Assembly (NCBI GenBank): GCA_014529385.2
Contig: CM043968.1
Coordinates: 23,466,513-23,530,512, forward strand
DNA: 64,000 nt
DNA from: Adiantum capillus-veneris
Lineage: Eukaryota; Streptophyta; Polypodiopsida; Polypodiales; Pteridaceae
Direction: 5' to 3'
This document shows, piece after piece, positions 1 to 63,923 of the stretch; the stretch's first letter is position 1; every line of letters begins with the position of its first letter. The position numbers and the translations under genes were made by a program. Below the pieces are notes generated by a model that saw only the letters and a program-made list of their open reading frames with translations, searched no databases and was not told the DNA's origin.

Positions 1-108
1 AAAGAAAAGGGGGGTTTCTTTATGGCATTCAAAAGGAAAAGTAGAGCCACTCTTTAAATCGCCTTCAAGAGGAAAAATAGAGCCACACTTCATCAAACAT
101 TGTTGATG

Positions 109-110
<2 letters not shown>

Positions 111-200
<90 letters not shown>
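111..200. repeat. (TC)n-(AC)n compound microsatellite
   Basis: An uninterrupted TC tract (111-162) runs into an AC tract (162-200). It translates as Arg/Glu or Val/Cys repeats on the other strand, which is not coding. Bases 1-110 and 201-739 hold no gene that I can support. Confidence 0.97.
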
Positions 201-203
<3 letters not shown>

Positions 204-739
204 GTCGCACGTGAGGATGTAATAGATTTTTAACAGGTGCATCCCTCCTTCCTTTGCAAAGCATGTCCTCAAGGTGGGGAGAGTGATCCTAAATGTACTA
301 AGCATCCCACTTTCTAGATATGTCATCCCCTTCCATTTTGGGACTATTCGAGACTGGTGTTAGATAAAATTTGGGATTTAGTGTATTTTTAACTGCCAAA
401 ACTGGAAAATCCTACCTAGATTCCAAGTTTGCCTTGAAATATACTAGTAAAATTTTGCTAGAATACAAATCCGAACAATTTCCTAAATTTTAAATTTTTA
501 TGGCCATTGTCCTTCAAAAAAACTGAGTTAAACAACCCTTCAATTTGCTTTCAAAAGAAAAAGTAGATTCAACCCCTTTTTTATCATTTTTTGTAGCAAA
601 TCGCACACATCTTGTGCGAATTGATGCGAACATTCTTATGATCACATAGGGTTGCTTATGTCTAATATTGTATCTCACTTGTGGCGCACTAGTTCTCATA
701 AGAAAGGCCTCCGTTTATTAACAATGGAGAAACTTTACA

Positions 740-2066
740 CTCCGAAGCATCTTGGGGGCTGAATATTTTGGACCTTCGACGAAACGCATTGGCGAGGAAG
801 GCAATGTTATTGCCTACTCTTGTGCGGCAATCTCAACCATGGACAGTTATGGTTGTTGATCTATGTCGGCATGTTACCACTCCCGCTTTTGGTCGTTGGC
901 AGACTTCCCTTTGGGAGATTGTGTTTGGCAAGATGGATGGTTATGTTCCTAGTTTCTTATTCACCTCTGGCTTGCTCTCTTCTTGGAAAGATGTCACGCA
1001 TCATCTCTACTAGCATGGCAGGCAGCAAACAGATGGGAATTCGTTGCGTTTGGAAAGCATTCACTGGAGTAAGGTGTTCTCTCTTACCCTGGTTGATCAA
1101 TCGCCTCATCAAGCCTACTTCCTCTCTGGTCATGGCATATGCACAAAGGATGATGTGGTGGATTCATCTGGGAATTTACTTACTTTTTCTCAGGCAACGG
1201 CACGCTTTGGGTTGGGCATGCATTATCGTCATATTTGGAGCCTGCTTCAGCATATGCTGGCTAATTTCCTCTCTATTCCGCCACTGATAGGTGGTTGTCG
1301 TATGTAGGATTGGAATCTATGGACGTCCTGTGGATGCCATTTCATCCCGACATATCTATGCTTCCCTTGTGAAAGACTCTTGGTTGGCTGATCACTGTAA
1401 TGCGCTCTGGGCCTTGCACAAATCTAAAAGATGGTGGAGATAGGCTCTCACTGCGACTTGGAAGTCTTGCTTGCCTCTTAAGGAGCGTCTGTTTCTTTGG
1501 CGTTGTTTGTTGGGTGTTCTTCCGGTTGGAACTCTCCTTGCGGCGCGTCGCATTGGCTCCTCTCATTGTGTCAGATGCTCTGTTGCTGCTGCTGCTGATG
1601 AGAATGTCAGACATCTGCTTTGGGATTGTCGCTGCACTAGGATATTCCTTCGATGCGTTTCTGCTTGTCCACATCTTCGATTTCCCTCGGCGGCGGTTTT
1701 CCATAAATGTTTCTGGCTTTTTGGCATTCTTCCGACTTCCCTCCAACGTTTTGCCATCTTCTTCGCTTGGGTCTGATTTTGGTCGATGTGGTCCTTTTGG
1801 CACCATCGCAATCTCCATATGTTTCACGGACATGAGGCGGATCCTTTTCCTTTGTTCAAGATTTCGCTAAGGCAATCGTTACATTTTGCCTTTGACACTG
1901 GGGACATATCCTTAGAATTCTTGCAACTCTTTTATGTTTGCTTTTAGCGATTTTACATCACAGAACACAGTTGTGTTCTTCTCTTTGTATCTGATCTTTT
2001 TGGTGGGTTTTCCTCGCTTTGAGGTCTCCCACTTGTAAATTAATCAAATCAGATTTACAAAAAAAA
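740..2066 (+). mobile_element. 3' end of a decayed LINE (non-LTR retrotransposon)
   Basis: Frames on the plus strand (about 768-1013, 1044-1307 and 1471-1776) read like the C-terminal part of a plant LINE ORF2, broken by frameshifts. The last segment has the zinc-binding reverse-transcriptase-associated pattern (zf-RVT): a leucine-rich LKERLFLWRCLLGVLP stretch, then a Cys-x2-Cys and an H-x3-WDC. The reverse transcriptase core is missing, as expected for a 5'-truncated copy. The 3' end is marked by a short A run (2058-2067) after a UTR-like stretch, and a microsatellite follows at once. It differs from the three LINE copies in the IDI intron and is probably another family. It lies downstream of the IDI stop codon and looks non-functional. 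Confidence 0.7.
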
Positions 2067-3204
<1,138 letters not shown>

Positions 3205-3445
3205 TTGATAGGAAAAATCTCAACTAGATTTTGAGAAAAATAGAAAAAAATAGCTATAAAAAGGCATTTTGTATGGTTGCCAAAAAGAATTTGAACTTAC
3301 GGTTTTCTGACAAATCTTGGGGAAAGCCAATGATAGATTGCTCTCTGATGCTTGTCTCAACTATAACATCTTGAAGCACACTGGACACTTCGATACAAAG
3401 TAGCATGGCTTGAATACTGACAAGTTGTGCATCCTTGTGTTGCCA
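3205..3445. repeat. Distal copy of a direct repeat downstream of IDI
   Basis: This segment matches 3660-3930 with indels. Shared landmarks in the same order are GGAAAAATCTC, AAAAAGGCATT, GTATGGTTGC, CCAATGATAGATTGCT (CCAGTGATAGATTGCT in the other copy) and ACATCTTGAA. It looks like an old duplication, about 460 bp apart, of the DNA just beyond the IDI stop codon. Confidence 0.75.
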
Positions 3446-3659
3446 TTTGTAGCGGTGTAATGGTTGCTGCTTTCAGCAACAAGTTGGATATATTTTATGA
3501 GTTGTCAGGTTTGAAACAAATTTAAATCTCTAAAGCACCCTTGCAAAGACTCATGAAACTAGTTTTTCAAATACTTAATGCAGTGTTCAGGAAAAGTGTG
3601 TCTCGACTTACTCCGGTGCCAGTTATGAAAATGAAAATGGCTGGTTGAGAGCAAGAGAA

Positions 3660-3930
3660 AAAGGAAAAATCTCGCCTAGATTTTAAGAAAAATAGCTATA
3701 TTTCCTCTTTAAAATCATAAAAAGGCATTGTGTATGGTTGCAAAAATAAATTTTCTCCAACACTCACTCAATGCAACCAAAAACTTGTATCTTTCCTGAC
3801 AATTTTTTTGGGAAAAGCCAGTGATAGATTGCTTTGTCTGACGTCAATGTCTCAACTATGACATCTTGAAACACATCGGACACGTCGATACACGTAACAC
3901 GGCTGGAATACTGACAAATTGTTTTCTTAT
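3660..3930. repeat. Proximal copy of the direct repeat, IDI 3' flank
   Basis: The partner of 3205-3445. It begins about 30 bp beyond the IDI stop codon (3960-3962, minus strand), so it should lie inside the IDI 3' untranslated region or just past it. The distal copy may therefore carry a second set of 3'-end signals. No poly(A) site can be fixed by eye. Confidence 0.7.
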
Positions 3931-3959
3931 TTGTGTCATAGAAAAACCCTCTTAACATT

Positions 3960-52803
<48,844 letters not shown>

Positions 52804-53199
52804 GGCAGCACAATGCAAGAGACCGTGATCTTGCACCTGGCGCGATGTGATGAAGACGAAACTACGGAATGGCACACAATAAATAGACGGCCAATGGCAA
52901 AAATGGAAAACTTTGGGTGATGTCCGAAATATTCGTGTCTGAGTACCGATTTCAAGAGACTTTGCAGGCCATGGCTTGAACCGTGGTCTGGGTGAACTTT
53001 GAAGGCTGACTTTGGCAAAAAAAACTAGTCTTGCTTGGTGGGCATGCTATAGTTTAGTACACAAGTAAACAAGTACCAAGTGCATAAGCAAGGTTTTAAA
53101 GATTAAATTGCACTACCGACCTGCGAACTTTGTATAGGTGTCATCCAATTATGCGACCCGGAGGACAGTGTTTGAGTCAAGTTACATAAAACCAATGTG
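52804..53199 (-). promoter_or_regulatory. IDI 5' flank, presumed promoter and leader
   Basis: The interval between the IDI ATG and the end of the CACTA element. A CTATTTATTG box about 80 bp upstream of the ATG is a possible TATA element. The reading frame in phase with the ATG is open for 81 codons upstream (52804-53046, to TAG at 53047-53049) but has no ATG. The core promoter cannot be fixed by eye. Confidence 0.45.
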
Positions 53200-53619
53200 C
53201 ACTACAACAAAAAAAGGTGTCATCGATGCAGCTATCGACGCACTGCATCGTTATGTGCGTTGATATCCGTATTCCTGTGAACCTGTCGCTATTTGCGATG
53301 CAACGATGCGCATAGCGACGCAGATAGCGACGATCATAACAGAAAAAAAAAATCTTGGACAGAGGGCAGGTAGCTTGGCCTATGCCTAGTTAAAAGATGG
53401 ACACAGCCACAGCCAGACTTCCTGCCCTTTGCCCAAGAAAGCGAGCAGCACCAAAATCAACCATGCTCTCGCGCGCAGAAATTTCGGCAGAGTTCCCTTT
53501 GTTTTTACATAAACTTTTCAAAAAAAACCATATCATGTATACGCCTCCTACATGCTATCCATGTAGGATCTCACATGAGATTTAAAGCCAATGAAAGACA
53601 AGTACCGTACCAACTGAAA

Positions 53620-53860
53620 AGCATAACCATAACGAACCATAACCATAACTTAAAAGCATAACCATAACGAACCATAACCATAACTTAAAAGCATAACCAT
53701 AATGCACATAACCATAACCATAACCATAAACAAAATTAACAATAACCATAAGCATAACCAGAAAGTTAAACATAACCATTAACAAAACCTGAACCATAAC
53801 TATGTCAATATAAGAATAAGAGAAATAACCATGTCTATACAATGACAATGACAATAATCA
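53620..53860. repeat. CATAAC minisatellite inside the CACTA element
   Basis: CATAAC and CATAAC-derived 6-mers repeat some 25 times, with a higher-order unit of about 40 bp (GCATAACCATAACGAACC, then CATAACCATAACTTAAAA) present twice near the left. The minus-strand frame through it codes for Tyr-Gly repeats and is not taken as a gene. Confidence 0.88.
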
Positions 53861-53947
53861 TAACCCTGCATATATTAAAGCCCTGTATATATTAAAGCAT
53901 GAATCACACCAAGGCAAAGGGCTTGCGAATAGGGAGAATTTTGTAAA

Positions 53948-55296
53948 TCAATAACCATTACCAGAAGCTTCTCTGTATCCTGGCCAATCATGCATAGTCC
54001 ACATAAGAAGTCCATGGATCCTTGCATGCTGTTGTCCTACTGGTTCAACTGCATCTGCTATGTCGATCCCATGCCATAACTCCTGGAGCTCGTCAACTAG
54101 TGGAGCTAGATAAACATCCATGTTTTTTGCCTTGAACTTACTAGGTACAATCAAGCTTAATATCAAATGACCCTTCTTGATGGCAAGCCACGGCGGGAGG
54201 TTGTAATTGATAAGGCACACAGGCCAAGTGCTCCATGACGAGCTTCTCAAGCCAAATGGATTGACTCCATCCATTGCCATGCCCAAACGCAAATTGCGTG
54301 GTTCACTCTTAAAATGTGGCCAGGTATCTTCAATGTGCATCCAAGCCTTTGAATCAACGGGCACCCTAAATGTTGCGTCAGTGGATCTATTCGTAGAATG
54401 CCACCGCATCAACTTTGCAATGGAACCACAATGAAACATGCTTTTTATCATATGAATAATAGGGAAATGCCGCAACACTTTAGCTGGCACTTTCTCGCCA
54501 ACTGCATCTTGTTTGTAGCGCATTGCTCTGCACTTAGGACACGATAGACAATCTGCGAATTCATTGCGAAAAAGAATGCAATCATTTGGACATGCATGAA
54601 TCTTGTTGTAGTCCAAGCCAACTGAGGTCAGAAGTTGCTTTGCGTCTGGCCTGGAGGGGGGCATTTCATTGCTAGCCAGGAGAAGTTGCTCCCGCAATAA
54701 CCTGTTTAAGTCACATTAAATTAAAAAGCTCTTTGAGCACATCACCGTTGCAATCGGAAAATCTCTTTTGTAAATTATGTACATAAACAAAGCAGTGACG
54801 CTTGCATTTAACCACCCGTACACTGACTGAAGATTCAAAAACGCCAGACAAGTACGAAGCACATATATTTTGGTGCCTTCATAGATTGGTTGACGTGCCA
54901 ACTTCCTCAACATATCTTCAGGAGATAGGCGCACGGCTTCTGGTGCTGCTTCGTTCGCGTTCTCCTCGGTTGTCTGGAAGAAAGCATCCAGCATCTCCTC
55001 CATGCCGTCGTCTTCTGTCTGTAAGCCCTTTTCTGCTTCCATCCGTGGCTCTATATTGGTCGGACCTTCACGCATAATCTTTTTTTTTTCTCTCTCTCAG
55101 ATGTAGGTGCTATGTCGCAGAAATCAATGCCCGTTCCGTAGGAGTCGTATCGCAGATTCTGTACGGTTTCTCTAGCAAACTCTCCGTACTTGTGCACATG
55201 CTCATTACATATCCTACGCTTGCGCAGGATTTGATACTTGCTGAGCGTGCACGAGCATGCAATCTTTTCCTCCATGTTAGTTGATGACGTTGCCAT
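53948..55296 (-). pseudogene. TNP2-type CACTA transposase, partial
   Basis: 55296-55051 is the N-terminal transposase-associated region. 55075-54716 is the connecting segment (IYEGTKIYVLRTCLAFLNLQ). After an in-frame TAA, 54697-53948 reads LDYNKIHACPNDCILFRNEF, CPKCRAMRYK, VPAKVLRHFPIIHMIKSMF, LMRWH, EPRNLRLGMAMDGVNPFG, WPVCLINYNLPPWLAIKKGH, DVYLAPLVDELQELWHG and GLLMWTMHDWPGYREASG. These are the classic Transposase_21 blocks in order. The C-terminal half with the remaining catalytic residues and any TNP1/TnpA gene is missing. Confidence 0.9.
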
Positions 55297-55599
55297 CTAC
55301 AATGATTATGAATGTTGTTTTAATATATATATATATATACTCCTCACAATGTAAACTACCTCGCATTCTCTAGTCTTGCCCAATCTCCGTACACCTCGAT
55401 CCAGAGGTGTACGGAGATCAGGACCACCGGATCAAAATCTCGTCTTTATTGGTCAAATCCTATATGGGTAGACACATACGTGCACTCCCAAGTGTACATG
55501 GCAATGCATGTAGCAGGCAAAACCCCTTTGCCTCTTTTAGTTCCATAGTTTCTTTTCTGTCTACGTACCCTATCTCTCGTTCTTTCTCTCTCAATCTCG

Positions 55600-56145
<546 letters not shown>

Positions 56146-56431
56146 AGGGGTTGGGGGGGCAGAGATGGACATAATACCTGCGCAGCAGGTTTCGGTCAAG
56201 ATCTGAGCAGGCGAAAATGGCCCCTGCGCGCGGGTTTCGCTTTTTTTCCCCAAATTTTTTTGCGTCGCTATACGCATCGATATATGTGTGGAAAATAAAG
56301 CCTTTTTACGCGTATATCGACGCACACTGCGACGCGTATAGCGACGCACGCTAATTACGTTGATATACACATGGAAAAGCATGGCCGTCGATATATACGC
56401 GTCGATATCTTCATGTGGTGTTGTAGTGGTG

Positions 56432-58635
56432 AATAGTTAAATAGTTTGTCTTGCAATGAAGCATTACAGAATGAAAATGTTAAATATACTGTGCACATCA
56501 TGCAGAAGTGCCATACAAAAGTATGGTGGAGAGTTGGCACTGTGGTCTCTCCAAAAATTATAAGAAACGAAAGCCGTGCCCTGCCCCGTAGCATTTATGT
56601 GTTGCGCCAAGCAAACGCATAGACATGGAGAGTTGGATGCAAATAACAAACCTTGCAGTGCTGTCAAGTTGGCGTTATGCTTGTGCAATCGAAAAATCCA
56701 ATGTTGTAGATAACAGACCTCGTAGTGTTGTCAAGCTGGAGTCGTGCTTGTGTAGTCAAAACTGTGATTATATGTCCTTTCTATCATACACAGAACACGA
56801 GTTAACACAAATACAAAAGATATCGGAGATATATTAAACTTAAAGAGAAATGGATGTAACTTGATGATCTACGTCATAGACGGTGTAAAGTGTAATGTAG
56901 TGATGAGTTCTCAGTCACAATCACTATAGTAAAATGGCTTGATCAGTAGGGTGCAATCATGCAAAATGCTGATAAGAGGGTTGAGTAATCTGTTGGAGTA
57001 CATGGGTAAGAGCAATGAGGCTGATGCAAGATGTTGGCATGGTTGGGTTGAGTACAAATTGTTGTTATAGAGGCGCTTCATTTGCCTTTGTACGCACGCA
57101 CTAGATTTTCTATAATGTTTATCGTTTTCTTCGTCAAAACCACGAACGTTGTCCCTTTTATACCGTACTTCCCCTCGTTCTTTCTGCCTGCAAGTCGCTT
57201 TTACTTTACGTTAGCTCTTTGCAAAACCCGTCAACCACTCTTCCTCTAATCGCTATCCCGATTCTGATTGCCAACTCCATGCTCGTGTTATCCTGCCTAA
57301 AAGCCGGCGCTCGATTGTTAGCTCAAGCTATTCGGCCTTGTTTTTTTTTCTTAACACCCCCTTTAAACTTAGCTTGTCTCTGCTCTCTATTTACTTGTTT
57401 CTATGCAGCACCAAATTACTCTTAAAATTTGTTGAGCTTGGAAAAAACAAAATTTTACCCCAATTTTCACACAACACCAAAAAGCTTACCAAAGCAGGAT
57501 CTGAAAGCTCGAATTACCCGAAGCGGTTTTAACACCTCACAGGGTCCTTTGGCTGACATCCAATGCCAGAGGATTAAATTTCTATATTCAAAAATCTACT
57601 TTCTACAGCAAGCCTTAACGATCTAGTGCCGCACATCAAATTACCTCACTAATCACTGCGGGCATGTGCTCTGTGTCGTGACTGTCATTGCAAGGCAGCT
57701 TTGCCTGTATTCTGCGTCGTGGCAATCGTCCCAAGGAAATGCGACAGGCCCTTGCATGTGTACGAATCAACCAATAGGGCACAATTGCCAGGGTTCTGAG
57801 GAGCTTGAACTCAAGGGTTGTTCTTGGTTATATACCAACATACCACGTGCACGGCCCACTACTAAACTCAACAGCATTATCGGATTGTTAACTCATGCAC
57901 TGCCCACTGCTTTCACAACAACAACGCCTCATATCTTGCCTCCAACCACACAAGGAAAACAACAACGCTCTCATCCTTGCATCACCATCGAAGTCGTAGG
58001 CAAAAACTCTAGGTAGCTTCACAGGCTGCACAAGTAGACAATTCAACAATCTTGGATGTATACTGCCAGCTCCTCTTGAACTGCTTATGCGTCCAACGGC
58101 ATATACACACCCACAACTCTTGCACATGCGGCTCACCTTAACCCTTTCTTAATTCGATGCTAAGAGATCTTGGCCCGCTATAAATAGGAAGAGTTCTGCT
58201 GCTAAAAAAGATGACACGAGCCTAACGCAGGCAGATTTTTTTCAACGTTTTTTTAATTTAAAGGATAGGCCACGTGGAGCCTTGTGCGTCCAGATACTGT
58301 AAAAAGGGCCTTTGGCTCACCAAAATTAAAAGGACCTGTCACCTAAGGCCCTTGAATGAAGGAACTAAAGAAAGAAAGGGTTTTCAAATGGATTCATAGA
58401 CCAACTAAAGGTCCTAATCTGACCCTTTATTTTTAAACAAACTCGCGCGATTCACCTATGGTGGCAGGTCTCGCTTGCTCTTCCCAATGGTTTCGAATGG
58501 CCGATGCTATACCTTTTCTCAAGCTTGCTTGAAGTTGTGAGCACATATAGAAACTATATCTCTCTCATTTCTTTATTCTCATTTTAGAATGTCTATATGT
58601 ATCTATGTATGCATGTAATTATGTCTATGTGTGTA
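56432..58635. other. Intergenic sequence, no supported gene
   Basis: Short open frames only. Near 57,500-57,560 a frame reading RITRSGFNTSQG recalls the ITRSGMDTS start of gag in elements A and B, but nothing gag-like follows. A good TATA sequence (CTATAAATAGG, 58176-58186) lies in the plus direction with no gene after it, and could be a decayed LTR promoter. Confidence 0.4.
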
Positions 58636-58680
58636 CATATCTAAGTGTATGTGGGTGTGTGTGTGTGTGTGTGTGTGAAA
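58636..58680. repeat. (GT)n microsatellite
   Basis: GT repeats followed by GAAAGAGCTTACACCTGTGAGAGC, the start of a dispersed repeat also found beside microsatellites at 61,240 and 62,997. Confidence 0.9.
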
Positions 58681-59120
58681 GAGCTTACACCTGTGAGAGC
58701 TTATCATAGACAATAAATAAGGCAAAAACTTACAAAAGAGTGAAGATCTCAAGAGATATATTCCAAACTACTCAATCAACAATTACCCAATCAGCAGCGG
58801 CACAACGAACCTCACTCACACACACTTTTACTTTGAGAAAAAAACAATATTGCAAGCGAAGTGAGGGAGATGAAGATCTCTCACCTCTTTAAATAGACGG
58901 CGCGACTATGAAGGTTTCCAGCCAACCACATTGAAAATCGCCTTGAGATCAAGCAGGTCAGCTACTACAGGATCTTCTTTGCAGTTGAGTGTATAGTCCT
59001 CAATAGGATGTAGAGAAACTGACACTAGAGCTCTCATTAGCCAGCTTGCCAAGGTTTCGTATGTAGGAGCCATCACACACTGTTTGCGGGTCACCACGAC
59101 GGACGTCCATAGCATAGCCT
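58680..59120. repeat. Diverged partial copy of the 60-64 kb inverted-repeat unit
   Basis: 58680-58775 matches 62997-63085 (TTATCGTAGACAATAAATAAGG region) in the same direction. 59018-59072 matches the tandem 66-bp unit at 62,035-62,166 (TAGCCAGCTTGCCAAGG). The minus-strand frame 59115-58906 is open for 69 codons (APTYETLASWLMRALVS, then VADLLDLKAIFNVVGWKP), but I recognise no family. It might be a captured exon. Confidence 0.6.
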
Positions 59121-60000
59121 TCAGGCATCAACATAAATATCAATACCAGGGAAGCGACTCGGATGAGGCATGGAAACTCACTAGGGTGTCAATCCTAATG
59201 AAGTGAACTCGAAGAGATGCACTACTAACTCTAAAAGCAAATCAAACGCACTAAAGCCAAGTAATCTGCCTATGTCCTTCTACACAACTCTACAATCATC
59301 ACGCCTCTTTACCATGCAAATCATATCGGATTCGCACGAAACTTGAAGGGAAGCTACAGGGGCCTATCAGGAGCATATCCTATCATTGTCACAGCATTTT
59401 GGATGGGTACACGGATCGTGATCGTTCGTCCCAAAGTACGCAAAAACAGTAAATGGATGATCCGAAAGGGTCGTTTTTTGGTCCTTAAAGCCTCTCCTAG
59501 GGTCAAAACAACATAAAATATGCATATAAACACTCAAAACAACGATTTAATGCCACAACGGTTGCGTTTGATACCTACACCGAATCTTGAATGCTTACAC
59601 TTGAATGAAAGAGCAGAGTAAGAAGAACACAATGCAATAAACAAAACTGAATTTGGATTACCGTAGCCACAATAGCGATGATTACAAGTTGGAGCCAAGA
59701 GGTCACTCCCTGTGCGTACAGCAATAGTCACTTATCTTCAAAAACATAATCTCCCTTTCCCACTAACCTTAGTCTATTATATACCTAGGGCTTTCTAAAG
59801 TGGCCGGCGGCCAACTTCTCATGGACCTTTACATACATCATTGGAAAAATTACATCTTTGACTTAAACTTGACATAGACGATTGTCATTAGGCTTTTACA
59901 GGGTTTGATGTATTGAACATCGGAAAAATAATGTGACCACATCAAAACTTTGGTCGGCTGACCCAACGGGCGCCTTGGCTAGGTGGGCACTTGTATGTTG
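59121..60000. other. Intergenic sequence, nothing recognised
   Basis: No frame, element or repeat stands out. A minus-strand frame at 59534-59731 has no recognisable product. Confidence 0.5.
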
Positions 60001-60010
60001 TTATCACCTC

Positions 60011-60011
<1 letters not shown>

Positions 60012-60070
<59 letters not shown>

Positions 60071-60320
60071 GTCATTATACTTGGCTCTGAATGCTTCTTC
60101 CTTCACACACACACACACACTCACTCACTCACTCTTGGTGACTGATTTTCCCTATAAACATATAGCTTCATTAATTTTTTACCTAAGTAATTCTTATCTG
60201 GTCATAATTGTTTCCCCTCCTTCTCTTTGCCCCTCTTATCCTGCTTTCTAAAGAACTTGACTCTACCGGTGTGCTAACCATCGGTATTACAAAATAATGT
60301 TGTATTCCCTAAGGAATAGT
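60012..60320. repeat. Direct repeat copy with AC microsatellites
   Basis: AC tracts (60012-60066 and 60104-60120) flank sequence that recurs at 61,250-61,590 in the same order: GGTCATTATACTTGGCT, AATGCTTCTTCCTT, TTTTTTACCTAAGTAATTCTT, CTTATCCTGCTTTCTAAA and TATTACAAAATAATGTTGTAT. Confidence 0.85.
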
Positions 60321-60359
60321 ATAGTACCCATAATCTCGGTAAGAAAACCTTGGTTAAAA

Positions 60360-61328
60360 ATAATTATGCACTCACGTGGTACCATACGGAACATACCAGT
60401 GAATTCCTCGTGGTGCTCCTCAGTGAAATGTGCGTGAAATCTCACTCCAACAGCATGAAAACACTGAAACATTGTAGACAATGAACAACAGAGCAAACAC
60501 AGCGACTAAACAGTAAAACCACAGCGACTCAACCATAGAACCTGAACATCATGGGACTCAACTAATTCAAATGGACCAGCACAGACTTTGGCATGGCAGC
60601 ATACTCAACTCCAAGCCCAGAAGTCACAGGTACAATGGTGGTGTCGAGGCTCAAAATGTGTGGGGATGGTGCAGATGTGCTATGCATGAACTCAAGACAC
60701 TAGACCCAAAACGCTCGACCATACAAAGTAAATGATGACAATAGAGTATCCAACGACTGGAACCAACCACACATATGTATCTCCTAAAGAGCCACCAATG
60801 GCTAGTAGATATCCCACTCCAGCTAAGTCTATCTCCAACTGAAGTGGTGGTGATCAGGCCACGGTGTTCACTAGACCACCATCCGTATCACTTGCCCCGT
60901 TTCACTGCCCGGGCAAGAGTTCATCTAGTGTGAACTCCAACCAATTGCAACTAACAAACAAAGGTTTATTAGACCCAGTGAAAGGTTCGTTAGGCAATAT
61001 ACACACCTCTCTCGTGTAAGAATGAAACATAAATAAATAAATGTGTACATGCTATGATTATGCAGTGCGTATCACACTCAAGTTTAGTATGATGGTATGC
61101 AAAAAGAAGTCAAGCAATAGAACGCGCATTTCTTAATTTATTGGCTATTAGGAGTGGTTTGAAATATATCTCTTGAGGTCTTCACTCTTTTATAAGTTCT
61201 TACCTTGTTTATTGTCTGCGATAAGCTCTAACAAGTGTAAACTCTTTCACACAAACACACACACACACACACACACACACGGTCACTATACTTGGCTATG
61301 CATGCTTCTTCCTTGACACACACACATA

Positions 61329-61386
<58 letters not shown>

Positions 61387-61643
61387 TATTGATTTTCCTT
61401 ATAAACATATGGTTTCAAGAATTTTTTACCTAAGTAATTCTTCTCTCCTCATAATTTTTTCCCCTCCTTCTCTTTGCTCCTCTTATCCTGCTTTCTAAAA
61501 AACTTGACTCTACCAATGTGCTAACCATTGGTATTACAAAATAATGTTGTATGCCTTCAAAAATGGTATATTACCCATAATCTGGGTAGAAAAACCTTCG
61601 TTAAAAATAAATATACACTTCAAGATATTTTTGACTAGGAGGG

Positions 61644-61714
<71 letters not shown>

Positions 61715-62034
61715 ATTTTACAATTTATTGACAGTTTGCCCTGCTATGGTTCTATTACCCAAGTTTTGGGGTGGGAAACCAAGCTCTGTTAAGTGGGTTA
61801 GCACATCATGAGTTTTTACTATTATTATTACTTACCTACCACTACATCAATGGTTGTTAATAAATTCTCCTTGAGATGCATCGAGCTGTGTCCCTCTGTG
61901 GCGCAACAAGATCTTTAATCCATGTACCCCGGAATGTCTTTTGCTGCTCTCTTTCTAGTACCATAACTCTGATCCCTCCCCCCAAACGCTGAAACGATGC
62001 TATGTTGGTCTACTCCCCTCTATGCCGGCACGAT
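60360..62034. repeat. Left arm of a giant inverted repeat
   Basis: The reverse complement matches 62,167-63,920 along its whole length with many point changes and microsatellite length differences. Landmark pairs: GGTACCATACGGAACA (60379) with the TGTTCCGTATGGTACC region (63892); CCACACATATGTATCTCCTAAAGAGCCACCA (60766) with its complement near 63505; GCGCATTTCTTAATTTATTGGCTATTAGGAG (61122) with its complement near 63085; and TCTACTCCCCTCTATGCC (62010) with its complement near 62190. Microsatellites inside: AC 61249-61280, TC 61327-61384, TC 61648-61712. No gene. Confidence 0.88.
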
Positions 62035-62166
62035 GCCAACGCAAATTGGCACTAGAGATCTCACTAGCCAGCTTGCCAAGGTTTAGTATGCAGGAGCTAT
62101 GCCAACGCAAATTGACACTAGAGATCTCACTAGCCAGCTTGCCAAGGTTTAGTATGCAGGAGCTAG
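62035..62166. repeat. Centre of the inverted repeat: two tandem 66-bp units
   Basis: The units 62035-62100 and 62101-62166 differ at one or two bases. Each contains CACTAGAGATCTCACTAGCC and CAGCTTGCCAAGGTTTAGTATGC. They form the loop between the two arms and match 59018-59072. Confidence 0.92.
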
Positions 62167-63920
<1,754 letters not shown>

Positions 63921-63923
63921 ATA

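Noticed and set aside
93-326. Open frames through dinucleotide tracts (also near 1958-2288, 52518-53018, 55460-55738, 59933-60251, 62397-63065)
   Set aside because: They code only for alternating residue pairs from microsatellites and have no conserved flank.
1342-1870. Two opposite frames of over 150 codons over the first LINE fragment
   Set aside because: Only the frame 1471-1776 shows LINE zf-RVT character; the others are shadows.
53582-53854. A Tyr/Gly-rich minus-strand protein
   Set aside because: It is the translation of the CATAAC minisatellite.
58176-58186. Promoter of a gene at 58.2 kb (TATAAATAGG)
   Set aside because: No coding sequence follows, so it is noted only as a possible LTR relic.
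62035-62166. A CRISPR-like or tandem-gene array
   Set aside because: Only two direct units without spacers; eukaryotic context.
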